Of a DNA stretch of 64,000 nt, positions 35,451-43,456 are shown one piece after another. The translations under genes were made by a program, and so were the position numbers. The number at the start of each line of letters is the position of its first letter. Position 1 is the first letter of the stretch. The notes beneath the pieces were generated by a model. It made no database searches and was not told the origin of the DNA. It was given only the letters and a program-made list of their open reading frames with translations. This stretch comes from Rs1 sp000416275 (GTDB taxonomy: Bacteria; Pseudomonadota; Gammaproteobacteria; Pseudomonadales; Balneatricaceae), in NCBI GenBank assembly GCA_965243635.1, contig OZ251574.1:1054001-1118000 (forward strand), read 5' to 3'.

Positions 35451-36446
35451 TTAAGATTTTCTGGAGACTGCGAGTTTTGCTAAATCGATGAGGGTGTCTC
35501 TAAAGCTGGATGCTTGGATGTCGTCAAGGCAATCGATGGCTTGCTGCGAATGGCTGAAGGCTTTTTGTTGGGTGTACTGAATAGCATTAGTTTGCTTGAT
35601 TGCCTTCAATACTGGTGCTAAGTCCTGCAGTCCTCCATCGCGTATGGCGCGTCGAATCAGTTTTCTATTTGTATCGTCGGTTTCTTTCATTGCCTGAATC
35701 AGTGGGAGTGTGGTCTTGCCTTCTGCCAGGTCGTCGCCGGTGTTTTTGCCCATTTCAGCGGCGCTGGAGATGTAATCCATAACGTCATCAATCAGCTGGA
35801 ATGCAATGCCTAGATGGAGTCCGTAGTTTTTGAGGGCGGTGCGTTCCTTATCACTGGCGCTTGCTAATATTGCACCAGTTTCAGTGGCTGCTTCAAATAA
35901 TTTGGCTGTTTTAGCGATGATGACCTTCATGTAGTCATCTTCACTTAAATCTGGGTTTCTGCTATTGAGTAGTTGTAGTACCTCGCCTTCCGCAATTACG
36001 TTGGTTGCATTGGAAATAACGTTCATTATTTCAAGTTCGCCAATTTCAACCATGATCTGGAAGGCGCGTGAATATAAGAAATCACCGACTAAAACGCTGG
36101 GGCCGTTTCCCCACTTGGCGTTGGCGGTATCTTTGCCTCTGCGTAAATCGGAGCTATCTACTACATCGTCATGCAATAATGTGGCGGTGTGAATAAATTC
36201 AATAGTAGCTGCGAGTTTAATGTGCGCTGGATTGCTCTCGCTGACGGTGTTCTGTATGGCGAGGTGGTTGCAGGCATTGCTGGCCAGTAAAACCAATAGA
36301 GGTCGAAAACGTTTGCCGCCACTGGAAACTATGTAGTGGCCTATTTTTTCAACGAGAGGGACAGTGGATCCCAAATGATTAATGATGTAGTCATTGACAG
36401 CTAAGAACTGTGGTTCGATAATAGGATTGAGCTGATGTGGCTGCAT
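35451..36446 (-). CDS. ispB: Polyprenyl (octaprenyl-type) diphosphate synthase
   Basis: Trans-prenyl elongase making the ubiquinone side chain from IPP and farnesyl diphosphate. In 331 residues both aspartate-rich motifs are present: DDVVD (93-97) and DDVMD (220-224), with GGKRFRP near the N-terminus. Product chain length (C40 or C45) cannot be read with confidence; Pseudomonas relatives use Q9. Divergent from rplU, a widely conserved arrangement. Confidence 0.95.
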   Translation of the reverse strand: MQPHQLNPIIEPQFLAVNDYIINHLGSTVPLVEKIGHYIVSSGGKRFRPLLVLLASNACNHLAIQNTVSESNPAHIKLAATIEFIHTATLLHDDVVDSSDLRRGKDTANAKWGNGPSVLVGDFLYSRAFQIMVEIGELEIMNVISNATNVIAEGEVLQLLNSRNPDLSEDDYMKVIIAKTAKLFEAATETGAILASASDKERTALKNYGLHLGIAFQLIDDVMDYISSAAEMGKNTGDDLAEGKTTLPLIQAMKETDDTNRKLIRRAIRDGGLQDLAPVLKAIKQTNAIQYTQQKAFSHSQQAIDCLDDIQASSFRDTLIDLAKLAVSRKS

Positions 36447-36691
36447 AATAAATATGATTTCTATTGGTAAAAGTGAGTGGTGTTTGCTAAGCGAATGCTA
36501 GGGTGTGGTCGTTATTCTGTCAAGGCTTTGCGCGATTATCAGATAGTTTATGCGCTAAAATCTGGTAGTTGGTTGGTTAATGTAGGTGTTTGTCAGTGGT
36601 CGGTGTGGCTAAATTGATTAGATTGGTTTAAATTATTGTCTGAAAAAAATTTTGGCTGATGTAGGGTTCCGGGAAATACTAAGATAAAAGC

Positions 36692-36718
36692 TTGAGCTTT
36701 GTGATTTTTTGCTATAAT
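36692..36718 (+). promoter_or_regulatory. Promoter of rplU-rpmA
   Basis: Perfect -10 TATAAT at 36713-36718 followed by a GCGCC discriminator; a TTGAGC at 36692-36697 is the best -35, though the 15-base spacer is short. The leader to the rplU ATG is about 100 bases. Confidence 0.65.
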
Positions 36719-36732
36719 ATTTCGCGCCCTAA

Positions 36733-36807
36733 GCTTGTCCAACCTTTAGCTCCCTGTTATATGGCTTTGCCAATAGAAGCAGGTATCATTTTAGTAGCCG
36801 GACAAGC
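36733..36807 (+). promoter_or_regulatory. Structured 5' leader of rplU, candidate r-protein autoregulatory element
   Basis: GCTTGTCC (36733-36740) pairs perfectly with GGACAAGC (36800-36807), closing a 75-base domain that ends 19 bases before the rplU start. Inside, GGCTTTGCC and AGCTCC/AGCAGG segments can form smaller hairpins. Such closed domains upstream of ribosomal protein genes often bind the encoded protein; this is inference. Confidence 0.45.
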
Positions 36808-36826
36808 CGTAAACTGGAGAGAGAAA

Positions 36827-37138
36827 ATGTTTGCAGTAATTGTAAGCGGCGGTAAGCAGTACCGTGTAGAAGAAGGCTATACTCTTAAATTAGAGAAATT
36901 AGCTGTAGAAGCAGGTTCTAGTATCGATTTCGACCGCGTATTAATGGTCGGAAACGGTGATGAGATTCAAGTTGGCGCGCCTGTTGTTGGTGGTGCTAAA
37001 GTGACTGCAGAAGTGTTAAGTCACGGTCGTGGTGAGAAAATTAGTATCATCAAGTTCCGTCGTCGTAAGCATTCAATGACACGTCAGGGTCACCGTCAAT
37101 GGTACACTGAAGTTAAAATCACAGGCATCAGCGCTTAA
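36827..37138 (+). CDS. rplU: 50S ribosomal protein bL21
   Basis: 103 residues beginning MFAVIVSGGKQYRVEEG and containing IIKFRRRKHSMTRQGHRQWYTEVKI, the family signature. The frame is open 45 codons upstream through the leader, but the ATG at 36827 with GGAGAG fits. First of rplU-rpmA. Confidence 0.98.
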   Translation: MFAVIVSGGKQYRVEEGYTLKLEKLAVEAGSSIDFDRVLMVGNGDEIQVGAPVVGGAKVTAEVLSHGRGEKISIIKFRRRKHSMTRQGHRQWYTEVKITGISA

Positions 37139-37160
37139 GCTGGTCTAAAGGAGATAACTC

Positions 37161-37418
37161 ATGGCTCATAAGAAAGCTGGTGGTTCTACTAAGAACGGTC
37201 GCGACTCCAACGCCAAGCGCTTAGGTGTTAAGCGCTTCGGTGGTCAAGTTGTTGTGGCTGGAAATATCCTTGTTCGTCAGCGTGGTACTAAGTTCCACGC
37301 TGGTGTAAATGTAGGAATTGGTAAAGATCATACTCTTTTCGCTAAGGCGGATGGTGTGGTTAAGTTTATCGTTAAAGGCCCGAAAAATCGTAAGTTCATT
37401 ACTATTGAAACTGCGTAA
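37161..37418 (+). CDS. rpmA: 50S ribosomal protein bL27
   Basis: 85 residues, MAHKKAGGSTKNGRDSNAKR start; the short N-terminal tail reaches the peptidyl transferase centre. No N-terminal cleavage extension as in Firmicutes. AAGGAG precedes the ATG, 22 bases after rplU. Confidence 0.98.
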   Translation: MAHKKAGGSTKNGRDSNAKRLGVKRFGGQVVVAGNILVRQRGTKFHAGVNVGIGKDHTLFAKADGVVKFIVKGPKNRKFITIETA

Positions 37419-37433
37419 TCGGTGTGTTTAGGC

Positions 37434-37466
37434 AAAAAAAGCTCCGCTTAGCGGGGCTTTTTTTTT
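37434..37466 (+). terminator. Intrinsic terminator of rplU-rpmA
   Basis: A7 followed by GCTCCGC-TTA-GCGGGGC and T9. Separates rpmA from obgE. Confidence 0.93.
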
Positions 37467-37662
37467 GGCTGTTGTTTGAGGTTGTCATTTGTTGGTAGCG
37501 TCAATAGTAGTGGTGCTTGGTGGTGTTGCTGTTTATAGTTGATTGGAATTTACGTGGATTCGAGTGTGTTTTATAATTCTAATGCAAGTGTGAATAATTA
37601 AGTGGATAGTTGTTCTTTAAATAGCTATCACAGCGTAAAGAGAAGTCTTTGGGAGGTTCTAA

Positions 37663-38868
37663 ATGAAGTTTGTAGATGAGGCGACGATTGTCGTAGAAGC
37701 GGGTAAAGGGGGCAATGGTTGTATGAGCTTTCGCCGTGAAAAATATATTCCCAAAGGTGGTCCTGATGGCGGTGATGGCGGCGATGGCGGTTCTATATTT
37801 GTCGAGGCTGATCCAGGGTTGAATACCTTGGTAGATTTTCATTTTACTCGTCGGCATAAGGCGCAGACGGGTCAGTCGGGAATGGGTCGAAATTGCACTG
37901 GTAGTAAAGGTGAGGACTTGTTCTTGATGGTGCCAGTTGGTACGACAGTGGTTGATCTTGATACCGCTGAGGTGTTAGCTGATTTGGTGGAAGTTGGTCA
38001 GGTAGAGAAAATTGCCCAGGGAGGTTTTCATGGCTTGGGCAATACGCGCTACAAAAGCTCGGTGAATCGCGCACCGCGCCAGACTAGTAATGGTTCGGCA
38101 GGTGAGTTCCGCAATGTTAAATTAGAGCTAAAAGTGTTGGCGGATGTCGGTTTACTCGGTTTGCCGAACGCCGGTAAGTCAACGTTTGTCCGTGCTGTAT
38201 CCGCTGCGACTCCCAAGGTGGCTAACTATCCGTTTACTACGTTAGTGCCAAGTTTAGGAGTGGTGCGTACCGAGCAGGGGCGTAGCTTTGTGGTTGCAGA
38301 TATTCCCGGTATTATTGAAGGTGCTGCAGAGGGGGCGGGTCTCGGGATTCGTTTCTTGAAGCACTTAGCGCGTAACCGTGTCTTGTTACATATCGTCGAT
38401 ATGGCGCCCTGGGATGATATTACCCCGGAAGATGCGGCGGTGATTGCAGTTAAAGAGCTGGGTAAGTTTAGTCAAACTTTAGCAGAGCAGCCGCGCTGGC
38501 TGGTGTTGAATAAAATAGATATGGTTGCGGAGGACGAGCTGGACGATCGCTGTCAGGCAGTCGTCGATGCGCTGGAGTGGCAGGGGCCGGTGTTTAGAAT
38601 TTCCGCTTTGACCAAGCAGGGCACAGGTCAGTTGACAGGGGCGCTCCAGGATTTCCTAGATAAGCGTGCAGCGGCGATGTTGGCTGATCCTGAATTGGCG
38701 GTGCTTGAAGATCAAATGCGCTCTGCAGTCGATACAGAGGGGCGAGATCATGTTAATAGTCTTCGGCTACTTGCTAGAGAGGAGGCTAGAGCTAATCGTG
38801 CCGCTCGGGAAAATGACGACGATGATGAGGGTGATTACGACGTAGAAGTTGAGTACGTTAGCGAATAA
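37663..38868 (+). CDS. obgE: GTPase ObgE/CgtA
   Basis: Essential GTPase in 50S assembly and stress signalling. In 401 residues: glycine-rich Obg fold (1-158, with GGNGCMSFRREKYIPKGGPD), G-domain with G1 GLPNAGKST (166-174), DIPGIIEGA (G3) and NKIDMV (G4), and an acidic C-terminal tail with a DDDDEGDYD run. Its end is followed 10 bases later by the proB GTG. Confidence 0.98.
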   Translation: MKFVDEATIVVEAGKGGNGCMSFRREKYIPKGGPDGGDGGDGGSIFVEADPGLNTLVDFHFTRRHKAQTGQSGMGRNCTGSKGEDLFLMVPVGTTVVDLDTAEVLADLVEVGQVEKIAQGGFHGLGNTRYKSSVNRAPRQTSNGSAGEFRNVKLELKVLADVGLLGLPNAGKSTFVRAVSAATPKVANYPFTTLVPSLGVVRTEQGRSFVVADIPGIIEGAAEGAGLGIRFLKHLARNRVLLHIVDMAPWDDITPEDAAVIAVKELGKFSQTLAEQPRWLVLNKIDMVAEDELDDRCQAVVDALEWQGPVFRISALTKQGTGQLTGALQDFLDKRAAAMLADPELAVLEDQMRSAVDTEGRDHVNSLRLLAREEARANRAARENDDDDEGDYDVEVEYVSE

Positions 38869-38878
38869 GGAGTGTTTA

Positions 38879-40003
38879 GTGAGTCAGGACCGCAACATAT
38901 TAGCTAAATCCCGCAAGTGGGTGGTTAAAATAGGCAGTGCATTATTGACCGATGATGGTCGAGGGCTTGATTATCAGGCGATTGGTCGCTGGGTGGATCA
39001 GCTGGTGGCGCTAAAGGCGCAAGGTGTCGATGTCGTGTTGGTGTCTTCGGGAGCGATTGCTGAGGGTATGACCCGGCTGGGTTGGAATAAACGACCGGCG
39101 CAAGTTTATCGTCTACAGGCGGCTGCGGCAGTGGGGCAGATGGGCTTGGTGCAAGTTTACGAAGCTAATTTTGATCGTCACAATACGCGAACCGCGCAAG
39201 TGCTGCTGACTCATGAAGATTTATCGGATCGTAAGCGCTACCTGAATGCTCGGGGTACGTTGTGTACTTTGCTGGAGTTAGGTGTGGTGCCGGTTGTCAA
39301 TGAAAATGACACGGTGATTACCGATGAAATTAAGTTTGGTGATAATGATACTTTAGCTGCGCTGGTAGCGAATTTAGTGGAAGCTGAGGTGGTGGTCTTG
39401 TTGACCGATCAGCTGGGGTTGTTTAGTGCTGATCCACGAGAGGATGAAAATGCTACTCTTATCTCTCAGGCAAAAGCTGATGATCCTATGATCGCTTCGG
39501 TAGCGGGGGCTGGTGGTGTTTTTGGTCGTGGCGGCATGGTGACTAAAGTGCGAGCTGCAAAGCTTGCTGCGCGCTCTGGTGCGGTGACCGTCATTGCCAG
39601 TGGGCGGGTGGGTGATGTGTTGTTAAAGATCCGTGCTGGGCAAGAGTTGGGCACGTTGATTTTGCCTTCTCGCTCGCCGCTTGTGGCGCGCAAGCAGTGG
39701 CTGGCAGGTCAGTTGCAAATCCGAGGTACTGTTGTGGTCGATGATGGCGCTCGAGAGGCGTTGCAGCAGCGAGGTAAAAGCTTGTTGCCCGCAGGGGTTA
39801 AGTCAGTTTCAGGTGCGTTTTCGCGCGGCGATATGGTGCTGATAGTGGATGAGTTAGGGGTTGAGTTGGCCAGAGGGTTGGTGAATTACGCCGCTGATCA
39901 AGCGCGCAGTATTATCGGCATGTCTAGTGCCATGATTCAGCAGACGATAGGTTTTGTCAATGAAGATGAGTTAGTGCATCGGGATAATTTTGTGTTGGTG
40001 TGA
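38879..40003 (+). CDS. proB: Glutamate 5-kinase
   Basis: First enzyme of proline synthesis, phosphorylating glutamate. The 374-residue protein starts at GTG 38879 with AAGGAG at ideal spacing; a TTG upstream inside obgE is less likely. Amino acid kinase domain (VVKIGSALLT, VSSGAIAEG, NENDTV, FGDNDTLAALVA, GRGGMVTKV) and a C-terminal PUA domain (about 285-374). Coupled to obgE, as in Pseudomonas. Confidence 0.96.
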   Translation: MSQDRNILAKSRKWVVKIGSALLTDDGRGLDYQAIGRWVDQLVALKAQGVDVVLVSSGAIAEGMTRLGWNKRPAQVYRLQAAAAVGQMGLVQVYEANFDRHNTRTAQVLLTHEDLSDRKRYLNARGTLCTLLELGVVPVVNENDTVITDEIKFGDNDTLAALVANLVEAEVVVLLTDQLGLFSADPREDENATLISQAKADDPMIASVAGAGGVFGRGGMVTKVRAAKLAARSGAVTVIASGRVGDVLLKIRAGQELGTLILPSRSPLVARKQWLAGQLQIRGTVVVDDGAREALQQRGKSLLPAGVKSVSGAFSRGDMVLIVDELGVELARGLVNYAADQARSIIGMSSAMIQQTIGFVNEDELVHRDNFVLV

Positions 40004-40059
40004 CGGGGTTTTGTCGATGGTTTTGCTTGTGCGTTAAGTCTCGAGCCAATATTTAGAGT

Positions 40060-40088
40060 AAAAAAAACCGGCAGCGCCGGTTTTTTTT
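40060..40088. terminator. Bidirectional terminator between proB and rpsT
   Basis: A-run, ACCGGC-AGC-GCCGGT, T-run: usable in both directions by convergent proB and rpsT. Confidence 0.93.
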
Positions 40089-40127
40089 CAGTCGCTGCAA
40101 TAAATTGCGCGGCTGAGAGTGCTAAGA

Positions 40128-40391
40128 TTATGCAAGTGCTTTGATCTTAGTATTCATTCTGCTTTTTACACGAGCGATCTTGTTTTTAGTGAAAATGCCT
40201 TTGCTGACAGATGCATCTAAAACAGACTGTGCAGACTTGAATGTTTCAGTCGCAACAGCCTTATCACCAGCTTCAATAGCTGCGATAACTTTTTTCATGT
40301 AAGTACGAGCCATAGAGCGAAAGCTAGCGTTGTGTTGACGACGCTTTTCCGCTTGACGGGCACGTTTTTTTGATCCTGCGGAATTCGCCAT
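40128..40391 (-). CDS. rpsT: 30S ribosomal protein bS20
   Basis: 87-residue basic protein beginning MANSAGSKKRARQAEKRR and ending KIKALA, the typical S20. AGGAG precedes the ATG. Divergent from murJ, convergent with proB, as in many gammaproteobacteria. Confidence 0.98.
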   Translation of the reverse strand: MANSAGSKKRARQAEKRRQHNASFRSMARTYMKKVIAAIEAGDKAVATETFKSAQSVLDASVSKGIFTKNKIARVKSRMNTKIKALA

Positions 40392-40626
40392 GATCTTGCT
40401 CCTAAGAAATAGATGTTCCGATAAGCAACATGCTTAGCGGTAAATTGAGAGGCGAGATTATTCATATTTATTGCCCAGATGTCAATAAAAACCAGATATT
40501 TTCTACAACAACGCGTGAAATTTGCCGAAATTCGAATCTCAGCTAACAATTTGTGCCGTACTTTGTTGCAATAGTGTGCTTAAAATTAGCAGTTTCGTAT
40601 CGAACATTAGTGGTAAAGGTAGTTGA

Positions 40627-42330
40627 GTGAAAGATAAAGTGAGTAGTGAGTCAGGTGATGATGGTTTTTCTAAGCAGCGACAAAAGAACCGAAGTGAGCT
40701 TGGAGGGCAAGTGTCAATCAGTGCGCAGTCTGAGGAAAAAAAAGATCTAGACTCTGCTGAGAGCAAAGTAGAAAAAGCACCTTCCAGCTTGCCAAGATCC
40801 AGTTTATTGCGATCCAGCCTGCTGGTGTCGACCATGACCATGCTCTCTCGGGTGTTGGGTTTGGCGCGCGATGTGGTGGTGGCTAATTATTTTGGAGCCG
40901 GCAGTGCGGCGGATGCTTTTTTCGTCGCTTTTAAAATACCTAATTTTTTACGACGGCTATTTGCCGAAGGCGCGTTCGCGCAAGCTTTTGTGCCAGTGTT
41001 AAGTGAGTATCGCAGTCAGCGAGATTTGCTAGCAGTGCAGGGCTTGGTAAATCGAGTGGCGGGTAATTTAGGTTTTATCTTGCTGGTGATAACTGTGGTT
41101 GCCGTCTTGGGGGCTCCAGTGTTGACAGCGGTGTTCGCGCCGGGATTCTATCTGCATGCGGAGCAGCAGTTTGACTTGGCTGCACATATGCTGGCGATTA
41201 CTTTTCCGTATTTAATGTTGATCTCCCTGACCGCGTTTGCCGGAGCCGTGCTGAATAGTTACGAACATTTCGCGGTGCCGGCGTTTACTCCAGTATTGTT
41301 AAATTTGTGTTTGATTGGCAGTGCTATTTTTTTGAGTCCGTTCTTCGATCAGCCAATCATAGCGCTTGCCTGGGGAGTGTTGATGGCAGGGGTGATACAG
41401 TTGCTGTTTCAGCTGCCGTTCTTGATGCGGATCAAGCTAATGCCAATCCCAATTGTCGATTGGCAAGATCCGGGGGTGCGCAGGATTTTAAGTTTGATGG
41501 TGCCCGCTTTATTCGGAGTTTCAGTGGCGCAGATCAATTTGTTGCTGGATACGGTCTTGGCGACGTTTTTACAAACCGGTAGTGTCTCTTGGTTGTATTA
41601 TTCTGATCGTTTAGCTGAGCTGCCTTTAGGGGTGTTTGCGATAGCTATATCGACAGTGATCATGCCCAGTTTGTCACGTAAGAGCGCAAATAAGTCGATG
41701 CAGTCTTTTGCGGTCACTTTGGATTGGGCGCTGCGGATGATTTTTTTGATCGGGCTGCCCTCCGCACTAGCGCTATTTTTATTGGCCGAGCCGCTGCTGG
41801 TGACGCTCTTTGGTTACGGCAATATGAATGAGCAGGATATTGTGATGGCGGCAAAAAGTTTACGGGCATACTCCTGTGGGCTGCTGGCGTTTATGTTGAT
41901 CAAAGTGCTAGCGCCTGGTTTTTTTGCCAGGCAAGATATGAAAACCCCAGTAAAAATAGCAATCCAAGCGATGGTTGCCAACATGATCTTCAATTTAATA
42001 TTAATTTTCCCCTTTGCGCACGTCGGGTTGGCGGCGGCGACTTCCATGTCGGCATTTTTGAATGCAGGTTTGCTGTTGTACGGGTTGTTAAAAGTTGGAG
42101 TGTTTAAGTGGCAGCCGGGTTGGGGGTTGGTTATATTTAGAATTTTCTGTGGTTGCGCAGTATTGCTGCCGGCCATATATTTCATCAATGTTGATTTGCA
42201 GCAGTGGCTAGCCTGGAGTATGTGGCAGCGCATTGCCAATATGGCGTTGCTGGTGGGGGTCGGGGTGTTTAGTTATGTCGCTGTTTTGCTGGCGCTTGGC
42301 TTGAGAAAAAAGGATATTATTATCTCGTAA
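40627..42330 (+). CDS. murJ: Lipid II flippase MurJ
   Basis: MOP-superfamily inner-membrane protein that exports lipid II. The 567 residues include 14 predicted helices with MTMLSRVLGLARDVVVANYFG, DAFFVAFKIPNFLRRLFAEGAFAQAFVP and LAPGFFARQDMKTPVKIA. The GTG at 40627 with AAAGGT upstream yields about 58 hydrophilic, Lys/Ser/Glu-rich residues before the family start; E. coli MurJ lacks this. No in-frame ATG occurs between the GTG and Met69 near the membrane core, which favours the long form. Confidence 0.95.
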   Translation: MKDKVSSESGDDGFSKQRQKNRSELGGQVSISAQSEEKKDLDSAESKVEKAPSSLPRSSLLRSSLLVSTMTMLSRVLGLARDVVVANYFGAGSAADAFFVAFKIPNFLRRLFAEGAFAQAFVPVLSEYRSQRDLLAVQGLVNRVAGNLGFILLVITVVAVLGAPVLTAVFAPGFYLHAEQQFDLAAHMLAITFPYLMLISLTAFAGAVLNSYEHFAVPAFTPVLLNLCLIGSAIFLSPFFDQPIIALAWGVLMAGVIQLLFQLPFLMRIKLMPIPIVDWQDPGVRRILSLMVPALFGVSVAQINLLLDTVLATFLQTGSVSWLYYSDRLAELPLGVFAIAISTVIMPSLSRKSANKSMQSFAVTLDWALRMIFLIGLPSALALFLLAEPLLVTLFGYGNMNEQDIVMAAKSLRAYSCGLLAFMLIKVLAPGFFARQDMKTPVKIAIQAMVANMIFNLILIFPFAHVGLAAATSMSAFLNAGLLLYGLLKVGVFKWQPGWGLVIFRIFCGCAVLLPAIYFINVDLQQWLAWSMWQRIANMALLVGVGVFSYVAVLLALGLRKKDIIIS

Positions 42331-42463
42331 ACAATTGGTCCCGATCGTTTTTTTAAGCGCAAATGTGGTTTTTATGTGTGCTTTGCGCTGCCGGTCGGCG
42401 CAATACTGAGCTCTGTTAGCATTTTTAATGCGTGCAATTGTACCAGTCCGTTCAGAACTGGGC

Positions 42464-42469
42464 TATAAT
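42464..42469 (+). promoter_or_regulatory. -10 element upstream of ribF
   Basis: TATAAT 34-39 bases before the ribF ATG; no strong -35 at the usual spacing. Probably drives ribF-ileS. Confidence 0.5.
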
Positions 42470-42502
42470 CGTGCGCTTTTGCGGTAGATGTAATAGCAAT
42501 CG

Positions 42503-43438
42503 ATGGAATTAATACGTGCAATTCATAATTTGCGGCCCGCACACTTAGGTTGTGTGGCAACCATTGGTAAGTTTGATGGTGTGCATTTAGGTCACCAACA
42601 AATTTTGCGGCAGCTGAAAGTCAAGGCGTCAGCGATGGGCCTGCCCTCGCTGGTTATTTTGTTTGAGCCGCATCCCGCTGAATTTTTTGTCCCGGAAAAG
42701 GCTCCAGCAAGATTAAATTCTCTGGCGACCAAGCTTGAGTACTTGGCGCAGCAGCAAATTGATCGGGTACTGTGTCTTAATTTTAACCAAAAACTATCGG
42801 CGGTCCCGGCCGATGATTTTATCGCAGCGCTGTTAGTCAATAAATTAGCGGTAGCGCACTTTGTGGTTGGGGATGATTTTAGATTCGGTCAGGGCCGTAA
42901 AGGTAGCTTCGAGCTGTTGCAACAACGAGGCCAAGAATTCGGTTTTGCGGTAGAAAAAAGTCAGACTTTAATGGATGACGATGAGCGCGTCAGCAGTACT
43001 AAAATACGACAGTTGTTAGCCGAACACAATTTTAGCAGAGCCGCGCAACTACTCGGCCGACCCTTCAGTATGAAAGGGCGGGTGGTGCACGGGCAAAAAT
43101 TAGCGCGAACTTTGGGGGTGCCGACCGCAAATATTAAAACCCCTAAGCACAATCTTCCTTTGAAAGGGGTGTTTGCAGTGACCGCGACTACCGCCGCCGG
43201 CACAATCTACCAAGCGGTGGCGAATCTCGGCAACAGGCCAACTGTCAATGGACTGAAGCCGGTACTTGAAGTGCATATGTTTGACTTTGAACAACAGATT
43301 TACGGGCAAAAACTCACTGTAGAATTTAACCACTATTTACGAGCAGAGCAAAAATTTGCTGATCTTGATCAGCTAAAACTAGCAATTTTTAATGATATTG
43401 AAATGGCAAAACAGTATTTTGCCTCACTAAACCAGTAA
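42503..43438 (+). CDS. ribF: Bifunctional riboflavin kinase/FAD synthetase
   Basis: Phosphorylates riboflavin to FMN and adenylylates it to FAD. The 311 residues have the N-terminal adenylyltransferase with GKFDGVHLGHQ (HxGH motif) and VGDDFRFGQGRKG, SSTKIRQLL, and the C-terminal kinase with GRVVHGQKLARTLGVPTANI and VANLGNRPT. Followed 18 bases later by ileS, a conserved pair. Confidence 0.97.
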   Translation: MELIRAIHNLRPAHLGCVATIGKFDGVHLGHQQILRQLKVKASAMGLPSLVILFEPHPAEFFVPEKAPARLNSLATKLEYLAQQQIDRVLCLNFNQKLSAVPADDFIAALLVNKLAVAHFVVGDDFRFGQGRKGSFELLQQRGQEFGFAVEKSQTLMDDDERVSSTKIRQLLAEHNFSRAAQLLGRPFSMKGRVVHGQKLARTLGVPTANIKTPKHNLPLKGVFAVTATTAAGTIYQAVANLGNRPTVNGLKPVLEVHMFDFEQQIYGQKLTVEFNHYLRAEQKFADLDQLKLAIFNDIEMAKQYFASLNQ

Positions 43439-43456
43439 TGGGTATGGAAAACAGAA

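Larger units (their letters stand above)
36447..36826. other. Divergent region ispB-rplU
   Basis: 380 bases between divergent genes. The right third holds the rplU promoter and structured leader; the left two thirds show no gene or repeat. Confidence 0.5.

Noticed and set aside
36692..36826. 45-codon upstream extension of rplU
   Set aside because: It covers the promoter -10 and leader; the ATG at 36827 has a good ribosome binding site and matches the family start.
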